Both the position numbers and the translations under genes were made by a program. From positions 62,001 to 126,000 of the forward strand of contig CAWEYR010000004.1 in NCBI GenBank assembly GCA_963813345.1: a stretch of DNA of 64,000 bases. Reading direction: 5' to 3'. Source of the stretch: CAWDDA01 sp963813345. Its GTDB lineage: Bacteria > Acidobacteriota > Blastocatellia > RBC074. Positions 49,844-59,212 of the stretch are shown in pieces (within the stretch, counting starts at the first letter, position 1; the number at the start of each line of letters is the position of its first letter). Under the pieces are notes generated by a model that worked only from the letters and a program-made list of their open reading frames with translations, did no database searches and was not told where the DNA came from.

Positions 49844-50695
49844 ATGACATCGACTCCTTCACTCTCACGTCGTTCATTTCTCGCGATGACAGCGGCAGCG
49901 CCCCTTGCACTTGCAGCGCAAACAGCGAATCGCGTTCCGATCGGGCTCGAGCTCTACTCAGTGCGCGACGAGCTGGCCAAGGATCTCATGGGCACAGTGC
50001 GCGCTGTGGCGAAGATGGGCTACCAGGTCGTCGAGTTCTTTTCGCCTTACTATCAGTGGACGCCGGAATATGCAAAGGAGGTGCGCAAGCTGCTTGACGA
50101 TCTGGGAATTCGCTGCCCGTCAACGCACAACGGCGCGAACGCGTTCACGCCAGAGGGAATTCAAAAAGCGATCGATCTCAATCAGATTCTGGGATCCAAG
50201 TACATCGTCATGGCCAGTCCGGGCAGGGTGACTGAACCGGACGGTTGGAAGGGAGTCGCTGACAGGCTCAGCCAGGCATCAGAGAAGCTGAAACCCCTGA
50301 ACATGCGCGCAGGCTTTCACAATCACAAACCGGAGTTTGTGCCAGTCGATGGCAAGCGTCCTATGGAGATCATCGCGGCAAACACTCCAAAGGATGTGGC
50401 GCTTCAGCTCGATGTCGGCACGTGCGTCGATGCCGGTGCTGATCCGGTTGCCTGGATCAAGGCAAACCCGGGAAGGATCAAGAGTCTTCATCTGAAGGAC
50501 TGGGGCGCGGGAGAAGGCAAAGGATATAAGGTAGTGCTTGGTGAAGGTGATGCGCCTTGGGCGGGCATTTTCAAGGCGGCCGAGTCAGGTGGGGGTGTTG
50601 AGTATTATCTTATCGAACAGGAAGGCAGCAGGTACCCCTCGCTGGAAACTGCCGAACGGTGTCTTGCCGCTTACAAGAAGCTGAGAGCTGGGTAA
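49844..50695 (+). CDS. Tat-exported sugar phosphate isomerase/epimerase-like TIM-barrel protein
   Basis: A 283-aa protein with a Tat-type signal (SRRSFLAMTAAAPLALA). The AP-endonuclease-2/xylose-isomerase-like TIM barrel follows: GLELYSVRDELAKD, AGFHNHKPEF with a metal-binding histidine, LQLDVGTCVDAG and LHLKDWG. Metal-dependent sugar isomerases or epimerases of this type often sit with Gfo/Idh and GH genes. The substrate is unknown. It is flanked by repeats on both sides and so may be transcribed alone. Confidence 0.88.
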   Translation: MTSTPSLSRRSFLAMTAAAPLALAAQTANRVPIGLELYSVRDELAKDLMGTVRAVAKMGYQVVEFFSPYYQWTPEYAKEVRKLLDDLGIRCPSTHNGANAFTPEGIQKAIDLNQILGSKYIVMASPGRVTEPDGWKGVADRLSQASEKLKPLNMRAGFHNHKPEFVPVDGKRPMEIIAANTPKDVALQLDVGTCVDAGADPVAWIKANPGRIKSLHLKDWGAGEGKGYKVVLGEGDAPWAGIFKAAESGGGVEYYLIEQEGSRYPSLETAERCLAAYKKLRAG

Positions 50696-50698
50696 GCG

Positions 50699-50783
50699 AG
50701 GCATGTTGTACCGCCTTCAGGCGGAATGGTTCAGCAATCGAGGATCTCAACGGTTCCGCCTAAAAGGCGGTACAACGTACCTT
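50699..50783. repeat. Family A full palindrome
   Basis: The arms are GCATGTTGTACCGCCTTCAGGCGGAA and TTCCGCCTAAAAGGCGGTACAACGTACC, with a short variable centre. It is the CCGCCT subtype, lying between the TIM-barrel and beta-lactamase-fold genes. Confidence 0.88.
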
Positions 50784-50790
50784 AATTCAA

Positions 50791-51952
50791 ATGAGAAAGC
50801 TCGTTACTTTTCCGATCGTCGTTGTTGCGCTCCTGTCTGCGTTTCAGACCGCTGTCCGCACTGGAGACGCGTCGGTCCGCTTGCGGGAGCGGCTGCAGAC
50901 ACAGTTCGACGCGTTGCATGCCGCCGGAAGTTTTCCCGGAGCAACTGCCGGATTTGCACTAGCTGACGGAACGTCGTTTGGGCTTGCAACCGGCTGGTCC
51001 GATCGAACCGCAAAGATCCGGATGTCACCTCGTGATCTGATGCTGCAGGGCAGCGTGGGAAAGACCTACGTTGCTTCTGTCGCGCTTCAATTGGTCCACG
51101 AAAAGAGACTCGCGCTCGACGATCGGATCGAGAAGTATCTTGGGAAAGAGCGTTGGTTTGCGAGACTTCCGAATGGGGCAGAGATCACAATCCGCATGCT
51201 CATGAACCATACGAGCGGTCTTGTCCGGTACGAGTTCAAGGAACAGTTCACGAAGGACCTGACGGCGAATCCGGACAGAGTCTGGAAGCCGGAAGAGCTG
51301 ATCGCATATATTCTCGATACTCCGCCGCCGTTTGCTGCAGGGAAAGGGTGGGATTACTCAGACACCAACTACATCGTTTTGGGACTGATCATCGAGAAGG
51401 TAACAGGATCCAGTTACTACGATCTTGCGACGGCACGCTTGCTCAAGCCTTTGAAGCTCGATCGTACGATTCCTTCTGACAGACGCACAATCCCGGGGCT
51501 TATCCAGGGGTATGCCGGCCCGAACAATCCGTTTGGCGGAACAGATGAAATGATCGTCAACGGAAAGTTTGCGATCAATCCGCAGTTTGAATGGTGTGGC
51601 GGGGGAATGGCTTCGACCTCGGAAGATCTGGCTCGGTGGGCAAAGGCGATGTATGAAGGGCGTGCATTCCACCCATCAATGCTTCCTCAAATGCTGGAGG
51701 GTGTGCCGGCAAAACTGGGTCCTGAAGCAAAGTACGGGCTTGGCGCTATTATTCGTCCAACACAATATGGCAGTCAGCTATGGTCACAGCGGATTCTTTC
51801 CAGGCTACATAACGGAGATGATCTACTTTCCGGATCACAAAGTCGCAATTGCGGTGCAGGTGAACACAAGTGTTCCGCGAGCGGCAGGAAAGCCGCTGCC
51901 ACGATTCATTTCGGATTTCCTTGAGATTATCGTCAGTGAGCGACGCATGTAG
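50791..51952 (+). CDS. Exported serine hydrolase, beta-lactamase (class C/PBP) fold, frame broken
   Basis: About 386 aa after repair, with a Sec signal (MRKLVTFPIVVVALLSAFQ). The catalytic SxxK is S88-VG-K91. The second motif is Y189-SD in WDYSDTNY, and the third, GHSGFFPGY, replaces KTG. An extra base at 51775 breaks the frame just before that motif: dropping it reads QYGSSYGHSGFFPGYI and continues to FISDFLEIIVSERRM. Family members act as esterases, D-aminopeptidases or DD-peptidases as often as lactamases, so no substrate is claimed. Confidence 0.88.
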
Positions 51953-51964
51953 ATCTTCTCAGCA

Positions 51965-52070
51965 GAGCAAGCTAAAGCTTGAACTCCGTACTCAGCACTC
52001 AGCACTCAGCACCCAGCACCCAGCACCCACTCCCCGATTCCGCCCTGAAGGCAGTACAACATACGTTCCT
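51965..52070. repeat. Cluster of family B, C and A fragments
   Basis: In order: a family B copy (CAAGCTAAAGCTTGAACTC, near 51968), a run of CAGCACTCAGCACCCAGCAC units (51992-52029), and a family A half (GATTCCGCCCTGAAGGCAGTACAAC, 52035-52060). It fills the gap between converging genes and ends at the bshC stop. It shows that the three families target the same gaps. Confidence 0.85.
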
Positions 52071-53698
52071 TAGAGGCTAACCAGTTTGTGATCTGGCGAG
52101 TCGAGATCGATCTCTTCGAGCAGACGTTCGATCAGTCCGTAGCCATAGCGGGTCAGGAAATAGGTGACGTTGATCTCACGTTCCTGAAGGTTCCTGTTGG
52201 GAAAGAGGACTGCAAAGAGGCGTTCTATCTGCTGGTTCGTGGTTTCATCGTGTTTTGCACGGTTATGGACGAAGCGTGTTCGAAGATTCGTGAGCTGATA
52301 ACGGATCTTTTCTCGACCACCCTTGAGAGCGTCGGCGAGTGTCGGCTCAACAGCGCTTAACGAAGCCACAAGCTTGTCGAGTTGATCGCCGATCACCCGC
52401 TCGCTTTCTTCGAAGACTCCGTCTGTCGCGTTATAAAGCCCCTTTGAGAAGACCCGCTCCATAACCGCATCCTGCCCCGGAAAGAGATCTTTGAACTCGA
52501 GCTCGTGTTTATCGAGAGTCTTCACAATTCGCCGCTCTGCCAGAGTCATGCTTGCCCGTGGCAGAATCAAAGGCTCGAGTCTCCCCAGAACCTTATAAGC
52601 TGATCGAATCTGAGCAAAGTATGCAATCTCGGCAGGTCCTCCGATATATGCCAGTGTTGGAACCAGAAAATCCTGGACGATCGGCCGAAGAGTCACATTC
52701 GGACTGAAACACGTAGGACATTGTTCAATTCTTTTGCGAAGCTCGGCTGGCGAGAATCTTGTCCCTGTTCCCTTCACCAGAAACGAACCGTCCGGCTCAC
52801 GATGCAGGGCTGTACGGCGGCCATCATTCAGGTAGAAAAGTGGCACCGATTCCCGTGTGATATGAACCTGCGCGTGATATCCGGCCTTCACCAGCGCGTC
52901 GCTGGACTCGAGCAGGCTTGAAGCAAACTCGTCCACATGATCGATTGCGCTCGCGTAGATATCACTCGCTACTCTCTTCAATCGTTCGTCGAGCGGATCG
53001 ATGATCACGACGCCGTATCGTCCGAACAGCGTTGTCACCAGCCTCGCGAAGGCGGCGGCGAAATTGGTTCCACTCTTGTATGCAGATCGCAGGTCCTTTT
53101 CGATCTGCGAAACGAATTCTGATTCGGGAAGCGACGCTACAAGCTGAGCAATCTGCTTATCGATCTCGGCGCAGAGTTCGACGCGACCAACGGGCTTTCC
53201 TTCCTTTGGCTCACAGGCGGTGTAGGCGATCTTCTCGAGGCGCCCTTCGCGATTGACGATCTGACAGTGATTGACCTCGGCAAAGTCGTGGTCCTCGCTT
53301 GCAATCCAGAACATCGGAACGACTTTGACGCCCTGTTGCCTGAGTCTCTCTGTGAGCTTGATGACAGTCAGAGCCTTGTAGATCGTAAATAGCGGCCCGC
53401 TAAAAAGCCCCGCTTGCTGGCCGGTGATCACAACTACAGAGTCGCTGTCGCGAAGGAGTTCGATATTCGTGAATGCCGACTCACCCGCTCCGGCCGCTCG
53501 ATTCTGATCGCGGAGCGCATCGGCGACTTCATTTCGTGAAAACTTCTCGGCGGCCACACGACGAGCACGTTCGACCAGCTTTCCGTTCTTCGCGTCGGAG
53601 TTGAAGAACGGCGCCACGCGCTCGAAGTCGTAAAGGAAGTCAGCAAAGAGTCCCGTGGTTCTGGGAATCTCACGAAAGGTGATGTTGCTGATTGGCAT
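52070..53698 (-). CDS. bshC: Bacillithiol biosynthesis cysteine-adding enzyme
   Basis: A 542-aa protein of BshC length. BshC adds cysteine to GlcN-malate to complete bacillithiol. Recognisable segments are VVVITGQQAGLFSGPLFTIYKALT (nucleotide-binding core), VPMFWIASEDHDFAEVNH, FLVPTLAYIGGPAEIAYFAQ and the coiled-coil C-terminus ending DLDSPDHKLVSL. The frame is unbroken. A DapA-family gene precedes it by three bases, so they are co-transcribed. BshA and BshB are not in the window. Confidence 0.93.
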   Translation of the reverse strand: MPISNITFREIPRTTGLFADFLYDFERVAPFFNSDAKNGKLVERARRVAAEKFSRNEVADALRDQNRAAGAGESAFTNIELLRDSDSVVVITGQQAGLFSGPLFTIYKALTVIKLTERLRQQGVKVVPMFWIASEDHDFAEVNHCQIVNREGRLEKIAYTACEPKEGKPVGRVELCAEIDKQIAQLVASLPESEFVSQIEKDLRSAYKSGTNFAAAFARLVTTLFGRYGVVIIDPLDERLKRVASDIYASAIDHVDEFASSLLESSDALVKAGYHAQVHITRESVPLFYLNDGRRTALHREPDGSFLVKGTGTRFSPAELRKRIEQCPTCFSPNVTLRPIVQDFLVPTLAYIGGPAEIAYFAQIRSAYKVLGRLEPLILPRASMTLAERRIVKTLDKHELEFKDLFPGQDAVMERVFSKGLYNATDGVFEESERVIGDQLDKLVASLSAVEPTLADALKGGREKIRYQLTNLRTRFVHNRAKHDETTNQQIERLFAVLFPNRNLQEREINVTYFLTRYGYGLIERLLEEIDLDSPDHKLVSL

Positions 53699-53701
53699 TC
53701 G

Positions 53702-54676
53702 TCAGTCGGCGTACTCGAGATGGCTGTATTCCGAACTTTCGATCCACGTAACTGCGTCGACCGTCTGTTCGAACAATCCGCTTTCCACGATCGCGTCTTC
53801 GATCTCGCGTCTTTCGTCGTCGGTTGGGGCGGGAAGCGGGGAGCGCGGCAGATATCCGTAATAGCCGACAAAATCCAGCGCGGCCTTCAAATGACCAATG
53901 CCGTTGACCGTTGTCTTGCGCGACAGTCGCGCAAGCCGGTCTTGAAGAGCATCGGAGCGGCCACCATATGCTGAGCGACACTCACGATCGAGCTCGACGC
54001 AGGCGTTCGGCGCAAGACACGCAACTCCGAGCACTCCTCCATGCGCACCGGCTGCCAGCGCTTCCTTGTAGATCGGGGGTGCTCCCACCAGTACGCTGAA
54101 ATCGGTTCGCGTGAGGATCCGGAAAAGATCCTTGAGAGCGGTCAGATCACCCGAGCTCTCTTTCAATCCGATGATATTCGGATGCTCAGCCAATGACGCG
54201 ATCGTCTCAGGTCGCAGGTAAACGCCTGAGAACTGCGGGATCAGGTAGATGATTACTGGAATCCGTGAGTTATCTGCTATACGGCGATAGTGGGCGGCGA
54301 GATGGTCCTCATCCAGAAGTTTCTTGTAGTAAAAGGGAGTGAGGACAACGGCTGCATCGGCGCCGCGATCCGCTGCCTTTGCTGTCATCTCGACAGTCGC
54401 ACGCGTGGAAAGCTCGCCGGTGCTCACGAGCATCAGCTTGTCGGAGGGTATTACATCCCGCGCGGTTTCAATAATCGAGAGCTTTTCCTCAACTGAAAGA
54501 TGCGGGAACTCGCCCGTTGAACCGAGAATCAGGTAACCTTTGAGATCGCTCAGATTCCAGCGGTCAAAGTTAGTCCTCAACTTGTCGAGCGCAACATCGC
54601 CGCCCTCACTGAAGGGCGTGGGAAGCGCCGCAATAATTCCGCCAAGGTCAATCGCCATCGTGCCTGCGATTATCAC
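53702..54676 (-). CDS. Dihydrodipicolinate synthase family aldolase
   Basis: A 324-aa TIM-barrel lyase of the DapA/NAL superfamily. The Schiff-base lysine is K172 in IIGLKESSGD. A conserved tyrosine lies in VIIYLIPQFSGV, where DapA has YNVPGRT, so the substrate is probably not that of DapA. The ALPTPFSEGGDV and GSTGEFPHLSVEE segments are typical of pyruvate-dependent members. The start could also be the next ATG (54658). Linked to bshC by a 3-base gap; no pathway link is known. Confidence 0.88.
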   Translation of the reverse strand: MIIAGTMAIDLGGIIAALPTPFSEGGDVALDKLRTNFDRWNLSDLKGYLILGSTGEFPHLSVEEKLSIIETARDVIPSDKLMLVSTGELSTRATVEMTAKAADRGADAAVVLTPFYYKKLLDEDHLAAHYRRIADNSRIPVIIYLIPQFSGVYLRPETIASLAEHPNIIGLKESSGDLTALKDLFRILTRTDFSVLVGAPPIYKEALAAGAHGGVLGVACLAPNACVELDRECRSAYGGRSDALQDRLARLSRKTTVNGIGHLKAALDFVGYYGYLPRSPLPAPTDDERREIEDAIVESGLFEQTVDAVTWIESSEYSHLEYAD

Positions 54677-54696
54677 CTTGCGAAAGAGCCGAGTTC

Positions 54697-54888
54697 AAGT
54701 ACGTTGTACCGCCTTCAGGCGGAATCTGCATTTGAGCTCACATCGCTTGAGCTCGAACTCATGGTTTGAGTTCAAGCTTTAGCTTGTCGCCGTTGCCGAA
54801 GGCAACGGCGTTGAGCTTAAGATTTGCTGATCCCAAGTGTCCGCACGACGTCCCATTGCGACCACAAGCTAAAGCTTGAACTCAAACC
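54697..54888. repeat. Repeat-rich gap: family A half, two family B copies and a GC hairpin
   Basis: A family A half-copy lies at 54697-54726. An inverted family B pair has arms near 54764-54786 and 54866-54888. Beside the left arm is GCCGTTGCCGAAGGCAACGGC, a perfect small hairpin; a near-identical unit follows a family B copy at 59290. No gene was found from 54677 to 54890. Confidence 0.85.
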
Positions 54889-54890
54889 AC

Positions 54891-55559
54891 ATGATTCACG
54901 TATACTCAGAACCGTACATGGACCTGCCTGTTTTTCAGGATAACCTGCGTTCGTCGTCCGGGTGGCTCGCGGAACTTGAACGGGAGAAGCTTGTCTGGAT
55001 CGATGCAATCGAACGGGATCGCGACGGAGTTCGTGATCGCATTCTTGAACTTGCCGGCGAGCAAGCGAAGCGCGCACTTGACCTCGTTTCCGGATGGGCT
55101 TCGGCGCAGGATGCCTCCCTGAACGTCGCACGTCTGAGAGAGCTCCATGCAACGCTCAAAGGTGAAGACGAAGGACTGCGGGTGCTCGAGGCGAAGCCGG
55201 TCCTGGACCAACACGATCCAGCGCCGCCCAGTCTGCTCCCGCGATTTCTGGAGAATGCTTTCGACTGGTTTGGCACGCAGAGCTTCAACGAGATTCATCC
55301 AGTCGAGCAGGCGGCACTCGTGCTGCTGCGCCTCAGTGATCTCGTGCCTTTCCCGTCGCTCAACGCTGAGACCGCACTGCGTGCGGCGAGCTTTTACACC
55401 GAACGCGCGGGTTTCCCTCCTCTCATAATCTTCGATGACACCGACACGCAGGTCAGATATCGGAATGCCCTCGAAGCGGCTTTTCGGATGCTCACTCAGC
55501 CGCTTGTCGAGTTTCTTGCCGAGATGCTTACGAGAACGATCAGGACAGTTACCAAATGA
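54891..55559 (+). CDS. Fic-fold protein lacking the catalytic motif (putative pseudoenzyme)
   Basis: From the ATG at 54891 it has 222 aa. The helical order resembles Fic proteins: LRELHATLKGEDEGLRVLEA with HDPAPPSLLPRFLENAFDWF, then IHPVEQAALVLLRLSDLVPF, then LRAASFYTERAGFPPLIIF and YRNALEAAF. In active Fic proteins the loop reads HPFxDGNGR; here it reads VPFPSLNAET (about 152-161), so the catalytic histidine, acidic residue and arginine are missing. AMPylation is therefore unlikely. It overlaps the decarboxylase gene by 4 bases (ATGA), implying coupled translation. Family assignment is by eye. Confidence 0.62.
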   Translation: MIHVYSEPYMDLPVFQDNLRSSSGWLAELEREKLVWIDAIERDRDGVRDRILELAGEQAKRALDLVSGWASAQDASLNVARLRELHATLKGEDEGLRVLEAKPVLDQHDPAPPSLLPRFLENAFDWFGTQSFNEIHPVEQAALVLLRLSDLVPFPSLNAETALRAASFYTERAGFPPLIIFDDTDTQVRYRNALEAAFRMLTQPLVEFLAEMLTRTIRTVTK

Positions 55560-56941
55560 CACGTCTGCCATCCTCTCTCGAACTACTTCAAGCTCCGCTG
55601 GACGCGCTCGAACAATGGAAATCGCAATGGCCTGACTTCCAGATCGATGAAACGTTGGAGGTTCCGGAAGACAAGGCGAGGACCGTCCTTTTGCAGTTGG
55701 TCGATCGCCTCAGAGAGAATTATCCATTCTTCCATCCTGATTACGCCGGCCAGATGCTTAAGCCACCACACGCGCTTGCGTCGATCGCCTATTTCATCGC
55801 GCAACAGATCAACCCGAACAATCACGCGCTTGATGGAGGTCCTGCGACTGCGAAGATGGAGAATGAAGTGACAGCCGAGCTCGCGCGGATGTTCGGCTAC
55901 AAGACCTTTCTGGGCCACCTGACATCGAGCGGCACGATTGCGAATCTGGAAGCGCTTTGGATAGCGCGCAGTCTCCATCCTGAGCGCGCGATTGCATTCT
56001 CTCGCGAAGCTCACTACACGCACTCGAGAATGTGTGAGGTGATTGGCGCTCGTTCGATTGAGATCGCTGTCGACAGTCATGGGCGGATGGATGTGGATGA
56101 TCTTCGCGAGAAGCTCAGCACCGGCGAGATCGGGACCGTTGTCGCAACGACCGGCACGACACCGCTCGGTGCGGTTGATCCGCTCGACAAGATTCTCGAG
56201 CTGCGCAGCGAATTTGATTTCCGGGTGCATGTCGATGCAGCGTACGGAGGCTTCTTCCGGTTACTTGCGGATTCCGGCGGCGACCTTGAACCAGCCGATG
56301 CTCGCGCTTTTCGTGCAATCTCGGAATCGGACAGTGTCGTCGTCGATCCACACAAGCACGGTCTACAACCCTATGGATGCGGCTCGATTCTTTTCCGTGA
56401 CCCGTCAATCGGCCGGTACTACAAGCACGACTCACCATACACGTACTTCACTTCGACGGACCTTCATCTTGGTGAGATCAGTCTCGAATGCTCGCGGGCG
56501 GGTGCTGCTGCCGCGGCGTTATGGACAACGTTCAAGTGCTTTCCTCTTGATGCTGATTCAGGCATTGGGGCAGTCTTGAGAAAGACTCGAGCAGCCGCAA
56601 CGCAGTGGTCGAAGTTGATCGGGCAGACGAAAGAGCTGGCGCTTATCGTGAATCCTTCGCTGGATATCGTTACATTCGTGCCGCGCTCACGAGACTCGCG
56701 AGTCTCGACAATGAGCGAGCTTTCCGAGAAGCTGTTTGCTCGCTTGATGGAGGCTAAAGAAGAGCCGGTCTATCTGGCAAAGTTTCACGTGAATCCGCCG
56801 GTTGGAACGGACCTCACCGGTCTCATATGGGACCGCCCCTCACTTACCGGATTGCGCAGCGTTCTCATGAAACCGGAACATCTGGCGCGTGTGCCATCCC
56901 TTCACCAGCGCGTCCTTCACGCGCTCGAGGGAATAGAGTAG
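55556..56941 (+). CDS. PLP-dependent group II amino acid decarboxylase
   Basis: A 461-aa fold-type I enzyme. The PLP lysine is K267 in VVVDPHKHGLQPYGCG. D227 in VHVDAAYGG pairs with the pyridine nitrogen, and H153 in REAHYTHSR stacks on the ring. HALDGGPATAKMENEV and FLGHLTSSGTIANLEAL complete the glutamate/tyrosine/aspartate decarboxylase pattern. Substrate cannot be fixed; aromatic acids, aspartate and glutamate are all possible. It is translationally coupled to the Fic-like gene and followed by a membrane peptide and an SSF symporter, so it may process the transported compound. Confidence 0.9.
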   Translation: MTRLPSSLELLQAPLDALEQWKSQWPDFQIDETLEVPEDKARTVLLQLVDRLRENYPFFHPDYAGQMLKPPHALASIAYFIAQQINPNNHALDGGPATAKMENEVTAELARMFGYKTFLGHLTSSGTIANLEALWIARSLHPERAIAFSREAHYTHSRMCEVIGARSIEIAVDSHGRMDVDDLREKLSTGEIGTVVATTGTTPLGAVDPLDKILELRSEFDFRVHVDAAYGGFFRLLADSGGDLEPADARAFRAISESDSVVVDPHKHGLQPYGCGSILFRDPSIGRYYKHDSPYTYFTSTDLHLGEISLECSRAGAAAAALWTTFKCFPLDADSGIGAVLRKTRAAATQWSKLIGQTKELALIVNPSLDIVTFVPRSRDSRVSTMSELSEKLFARLMEAKEEPVYLAKFHVNPPVGTDLTGLIWDRPSLTGLRSVLMKPEHLARVPSLHQRVLHALEGIE

Positions 56942-57052
56942 ATGCCGGAAGAGCATGAATATCCTCACTGGCGTCGTGTCTACATCGCGGTCATCCTCGT
57001 CACGGCTCTGGTAATCGCGCTGTTGTGGGCGTTCTCCCGGGCTTTCGAATAA
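56942..57052 (+). CDS. 36-aa single-helix membrane peptide preceding an SSF symporter
   Basis: The ATG directly follows the decarboxylase stop (TAGATG). The peptide has a charged head (MPEEHEYPHWRRV), one membrane helix (YIAVILVTALVIALLWAF) and a short tail, ending 17 bases before the symporter start. The tight packing in an operon argues for expression. It may be a small symporter partner, by analogy with the small proteins found beside some SSF permeases. Confidence 0.65.
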   Translation: MPEEHEYPHWRRVYIAVILVTALVIALLWAFSRAFE

Positions 57053-57069
57053 TCCTGGAGCTATAGCGA

Positions 57070-58791
57070 ATGCACTGGATCGATTGGCTGATTGTGGCGG
57101 CCTACCTGATCTATATGATCTACGACGGGCTGCGCCTCACCAAAAGAAGCAACGAGGTCGAAGGGTATTTTCTCGCCAACCGGAGTCTGCCGTGGTGGGC
57201 CGTTGGACTCTCGGTCATGGCGACGCAATTGAGCGCGATCACGCTCGTCGGAACGACGGGCCAGGCCTACGCCTTTGGCATGACCTTTATCCAGTTTTAC
57301 TTTGGTCTGCCGCTCGCCATGGTGATCCTTTGCATAACGGTCGTACCGTTCTTCTACCGCGCTGGAGTCTATACGGCATACGAATACCTCGAACGCCGAT
57401 TCGACGCGAAGACGCGATCTCTCGCCAGCCTCTGCTTTCTGATATCGCGTGGTATGTCGTGCGGTGTGATTATTGCGGCGCCTTCGGTCATTCTTTCAAT
57501 TGTTCTCGGATGGAACGAAGCGACAACGATTCTGGCGATGGGAGTTTCGACGACGCTTTATACGATGTTCGGAGGCGTTCAGGCGGTTACGTGGACTGAT
57601 GTCAAACAGATGGTGATCATTTTCATCGGGATGGCAGTCTGTCTCTTTATGATTATCAGCGCATTGCCTGATGGTGTTTCGTTTGGTGGTGCGCTTTCGA
57701 TTGCCGGCGCCGCTGGCCGGCTTCGTACCATCGACACAGCGTTTGATCCGAGTGCTACCTATACGCTCTGGTCCGGTCTGATAGGTGGAATGTTTCTTGC
57801 CCTTGCCTATTTCGGTTGCGATCAGAGTCAGGTGCAGCGATTCCTGACTGCGCGCTCGGTTGATGAAGGACGAACTTCATTGCTCATGAGTGCATTTGTA
57901 AAGATTCCGATGCAGTTTTGCATTCTGCTTGTTGGAGTGATGGTTTTTGTCTTTTATCACTTCACTGATCCCCCACTCCTGTTCAAATCCGATGACCGCG
58001 CTCGCATTGAGCGGAGCGAAGCGCGTGGAGAATACCAGGCGCTTGACCAGGAATATACGCAAGCCCTCGGGGCGCGACGGCAGGCTGCCACGGCAATCGC
58101 CTCTTCGAGTGGCGGAGATCAGGAGAGAACGCGCGAGCAATATCGGGCTGCTGAAGCTGCTGTCAACGACGTCCGCAGTCGAAGTATTCGACTGGTCGAG
58201 AGGGTAACTAACGAGAAGTTCAATGACGTGAACTACGTCTTTCCGAGCTTTGTAACGACCTATATGCCAGCTGGAGTCGTCGGTTTGATTATTGCCGCAA
58301 TTTTTGCAGCGGCCATGTCATCGATTGCCGCTGAGCTCAATTCACTGGCAACGGCCACGGTTATCGACTTCTACAAAAGGCACTTCAAGCGCGAAGCTCC
58401 GGACGCGCATTACCTTAACGTTTCGAAGCTGGCGACGGGACTATGGGGAGTATTCGCTTGCATCGTTGCCTTGTATGCAGCCCGCCTCGGGTCGCTGATC
58501 GAGGTGGTCAACCGCTTTGGTTCATATTTCTACGGGTCACTGCTGGGTGTATTTGTCCTTGCGATTGGCACCAGGAGAGCAACGGGCACGGGTGCATTCT
58601 GGGGATTGCTGTCGGGCGTAGCGACTGTTGCCGCTGTCGCGAGAATCAGCTCGGCGCGCGGGACTCCAATCAGCTTCCTTTGGTTCAACGTGATTGGCTG
58701 CGCGACTGTAGTCATCGTCGGCATGGCGATCAGCATGGTGGGCAGGTCAATCGATACCAAGCGTGACCGCATTTCGAGCGAGCGGGAGTAG
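57070..58791 (+). CDS. Sodium:solute symporter (SSF family) with charged insertion
   Basis: A 573-aa transporter behind a GGAG site. FLANRSLPWWAVGLSVMATQLSAITLVG matches the SSF N-terminal signature in two adjoining parts, with YTMFGGVQAVTWTDVKQ centrally and FAAAMSSIAAELNSLATATVIDFY as the sodium-binding helix. Between helices, at about residues 305-385, lies a long charged helical insertion (ARIERSEARGEYQALDQEY...) that probably folds outside the membrane. The substrate is unknown. Its end overlaps the convergent membrane protein gene by 45 bases. Confidence 0.92.
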   Translation: MHWIDWLIVAAYLIYMIYDGLRLTKRSNEVEGYFLANRSLPWWAVGLSVMATQLSAITLVGTTGQAYAFGMTFIQFYFGLPLAMVILCITVVPFFYRAGVYTAYEYLERRFDAKTRSLASLCFLISRGMSCGVIIAAPSVILSIVLGWNEATTILAMGVSTTLYTMFGGVQAVTWTDVKQMVIIFIGMAVCLFMIISALPDGVSFGGALSIAGAAGRLRTIDTAFDPSATYTLWSGLIGGMFLALAYFGCDQSQVQRFLTARSVDEGRTSLLMSAFVKIPMQFCILLVGVMVFVFYHFTDPPLLFKSDDRARIERSEARGEYQALDQEYTQALGARRQAATAIASSSGGDQERTREQYRAAEAAVNDVRSRSIRLVERVTNEKFNDVNYVFPSFVTTYMPAGVVGLIIAAIFAAAMSSIAAELNSLATATVIDFYKRHFKREAPDAHYLNVSKLATGLWGVFACIVALYAARLGSLIEVVNRFGSYFYGSLLGVFVLAIGTRRATGTGAFWGLLSGVATVAAVARISSARGTPISFLWFNVIGCATVVIVGMAISMVGRSIDTKRDRISSERE

Positions 58792-59205
58792 GATCTTGCC
58801 GCGTTTGAACGAATCTCGGACGACGTAGACTTGAATCGCGTGGCGTCCGGGAGTGAGAGTCGGTGGCGTGAAATAGAAGCCATAGTTTGGGCCTGCAGCA
58901 ACTCTGGCTGTCACAAGATCGGCACGTTCCTGGTCGGCGAGCTGCGAAGCAACGAAGCGTTCATCTATATAAAGATGCACCTCGACAGGTCTCTCCTTTG
59001 AATCGGGATCATAGGCCCAACCGGTAATACGATCGTGAGCGACGCTGTCGATGACTCCTCGTACGCTCGGATGAAGGTTTGAATAAGCAGCCCACGACAC
59101 GAGGAGACATACAAGCACGAGCTCGATCGACGCCTTTACCAGGACACCTTTTGTGAGTCGTGATGCGATGAGCAATGATTCGCCCTGGTTGTCCATTGTC
59201 TCCAC
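58747..59205 (-). CDS. Small membrane-anchored protein with beta domain, unknown
   Basis: A 152-aa protein with one N-terminal helix (KASIELVLVCLLVSWAAY), then a beta-rich domain: GVIDSVAHDRITGWAYDPD, PVEVHLYIDERFVAS, GRHAIQVYVV. The GWAYDPDS...VEVHLYID pattern recalls small carbohydrate-binding-like sandwiches found attached to many bacterial surface proteins. It is convergent with, and overlaps, the SSF gene. No function is assigned. Confidence 0.72.
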   Translation of the reverse strand: METMDNQGESLLIASRLTKGVLVKASIELVLVCLLVSWAAYSNLHPSVRGVIDSVAHDRITGWAYDPDSKERPVEVHLYIDERFVASQLADQERADLVTARVAAGPNYGFYFTPPTLTPGRHAIQVYVVRDSFKRGKILLPLARNAVTLGID

Positions 59206-59212
59206 AGATTTC

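Noticed and set aside
50791..51952. A beta-lactamase resistance gene
   Set aside because: The SxxK/YSD/HSG set is shared by esterases and peptidases of the same fold; no feature singles out antibiotic hydrolysis.
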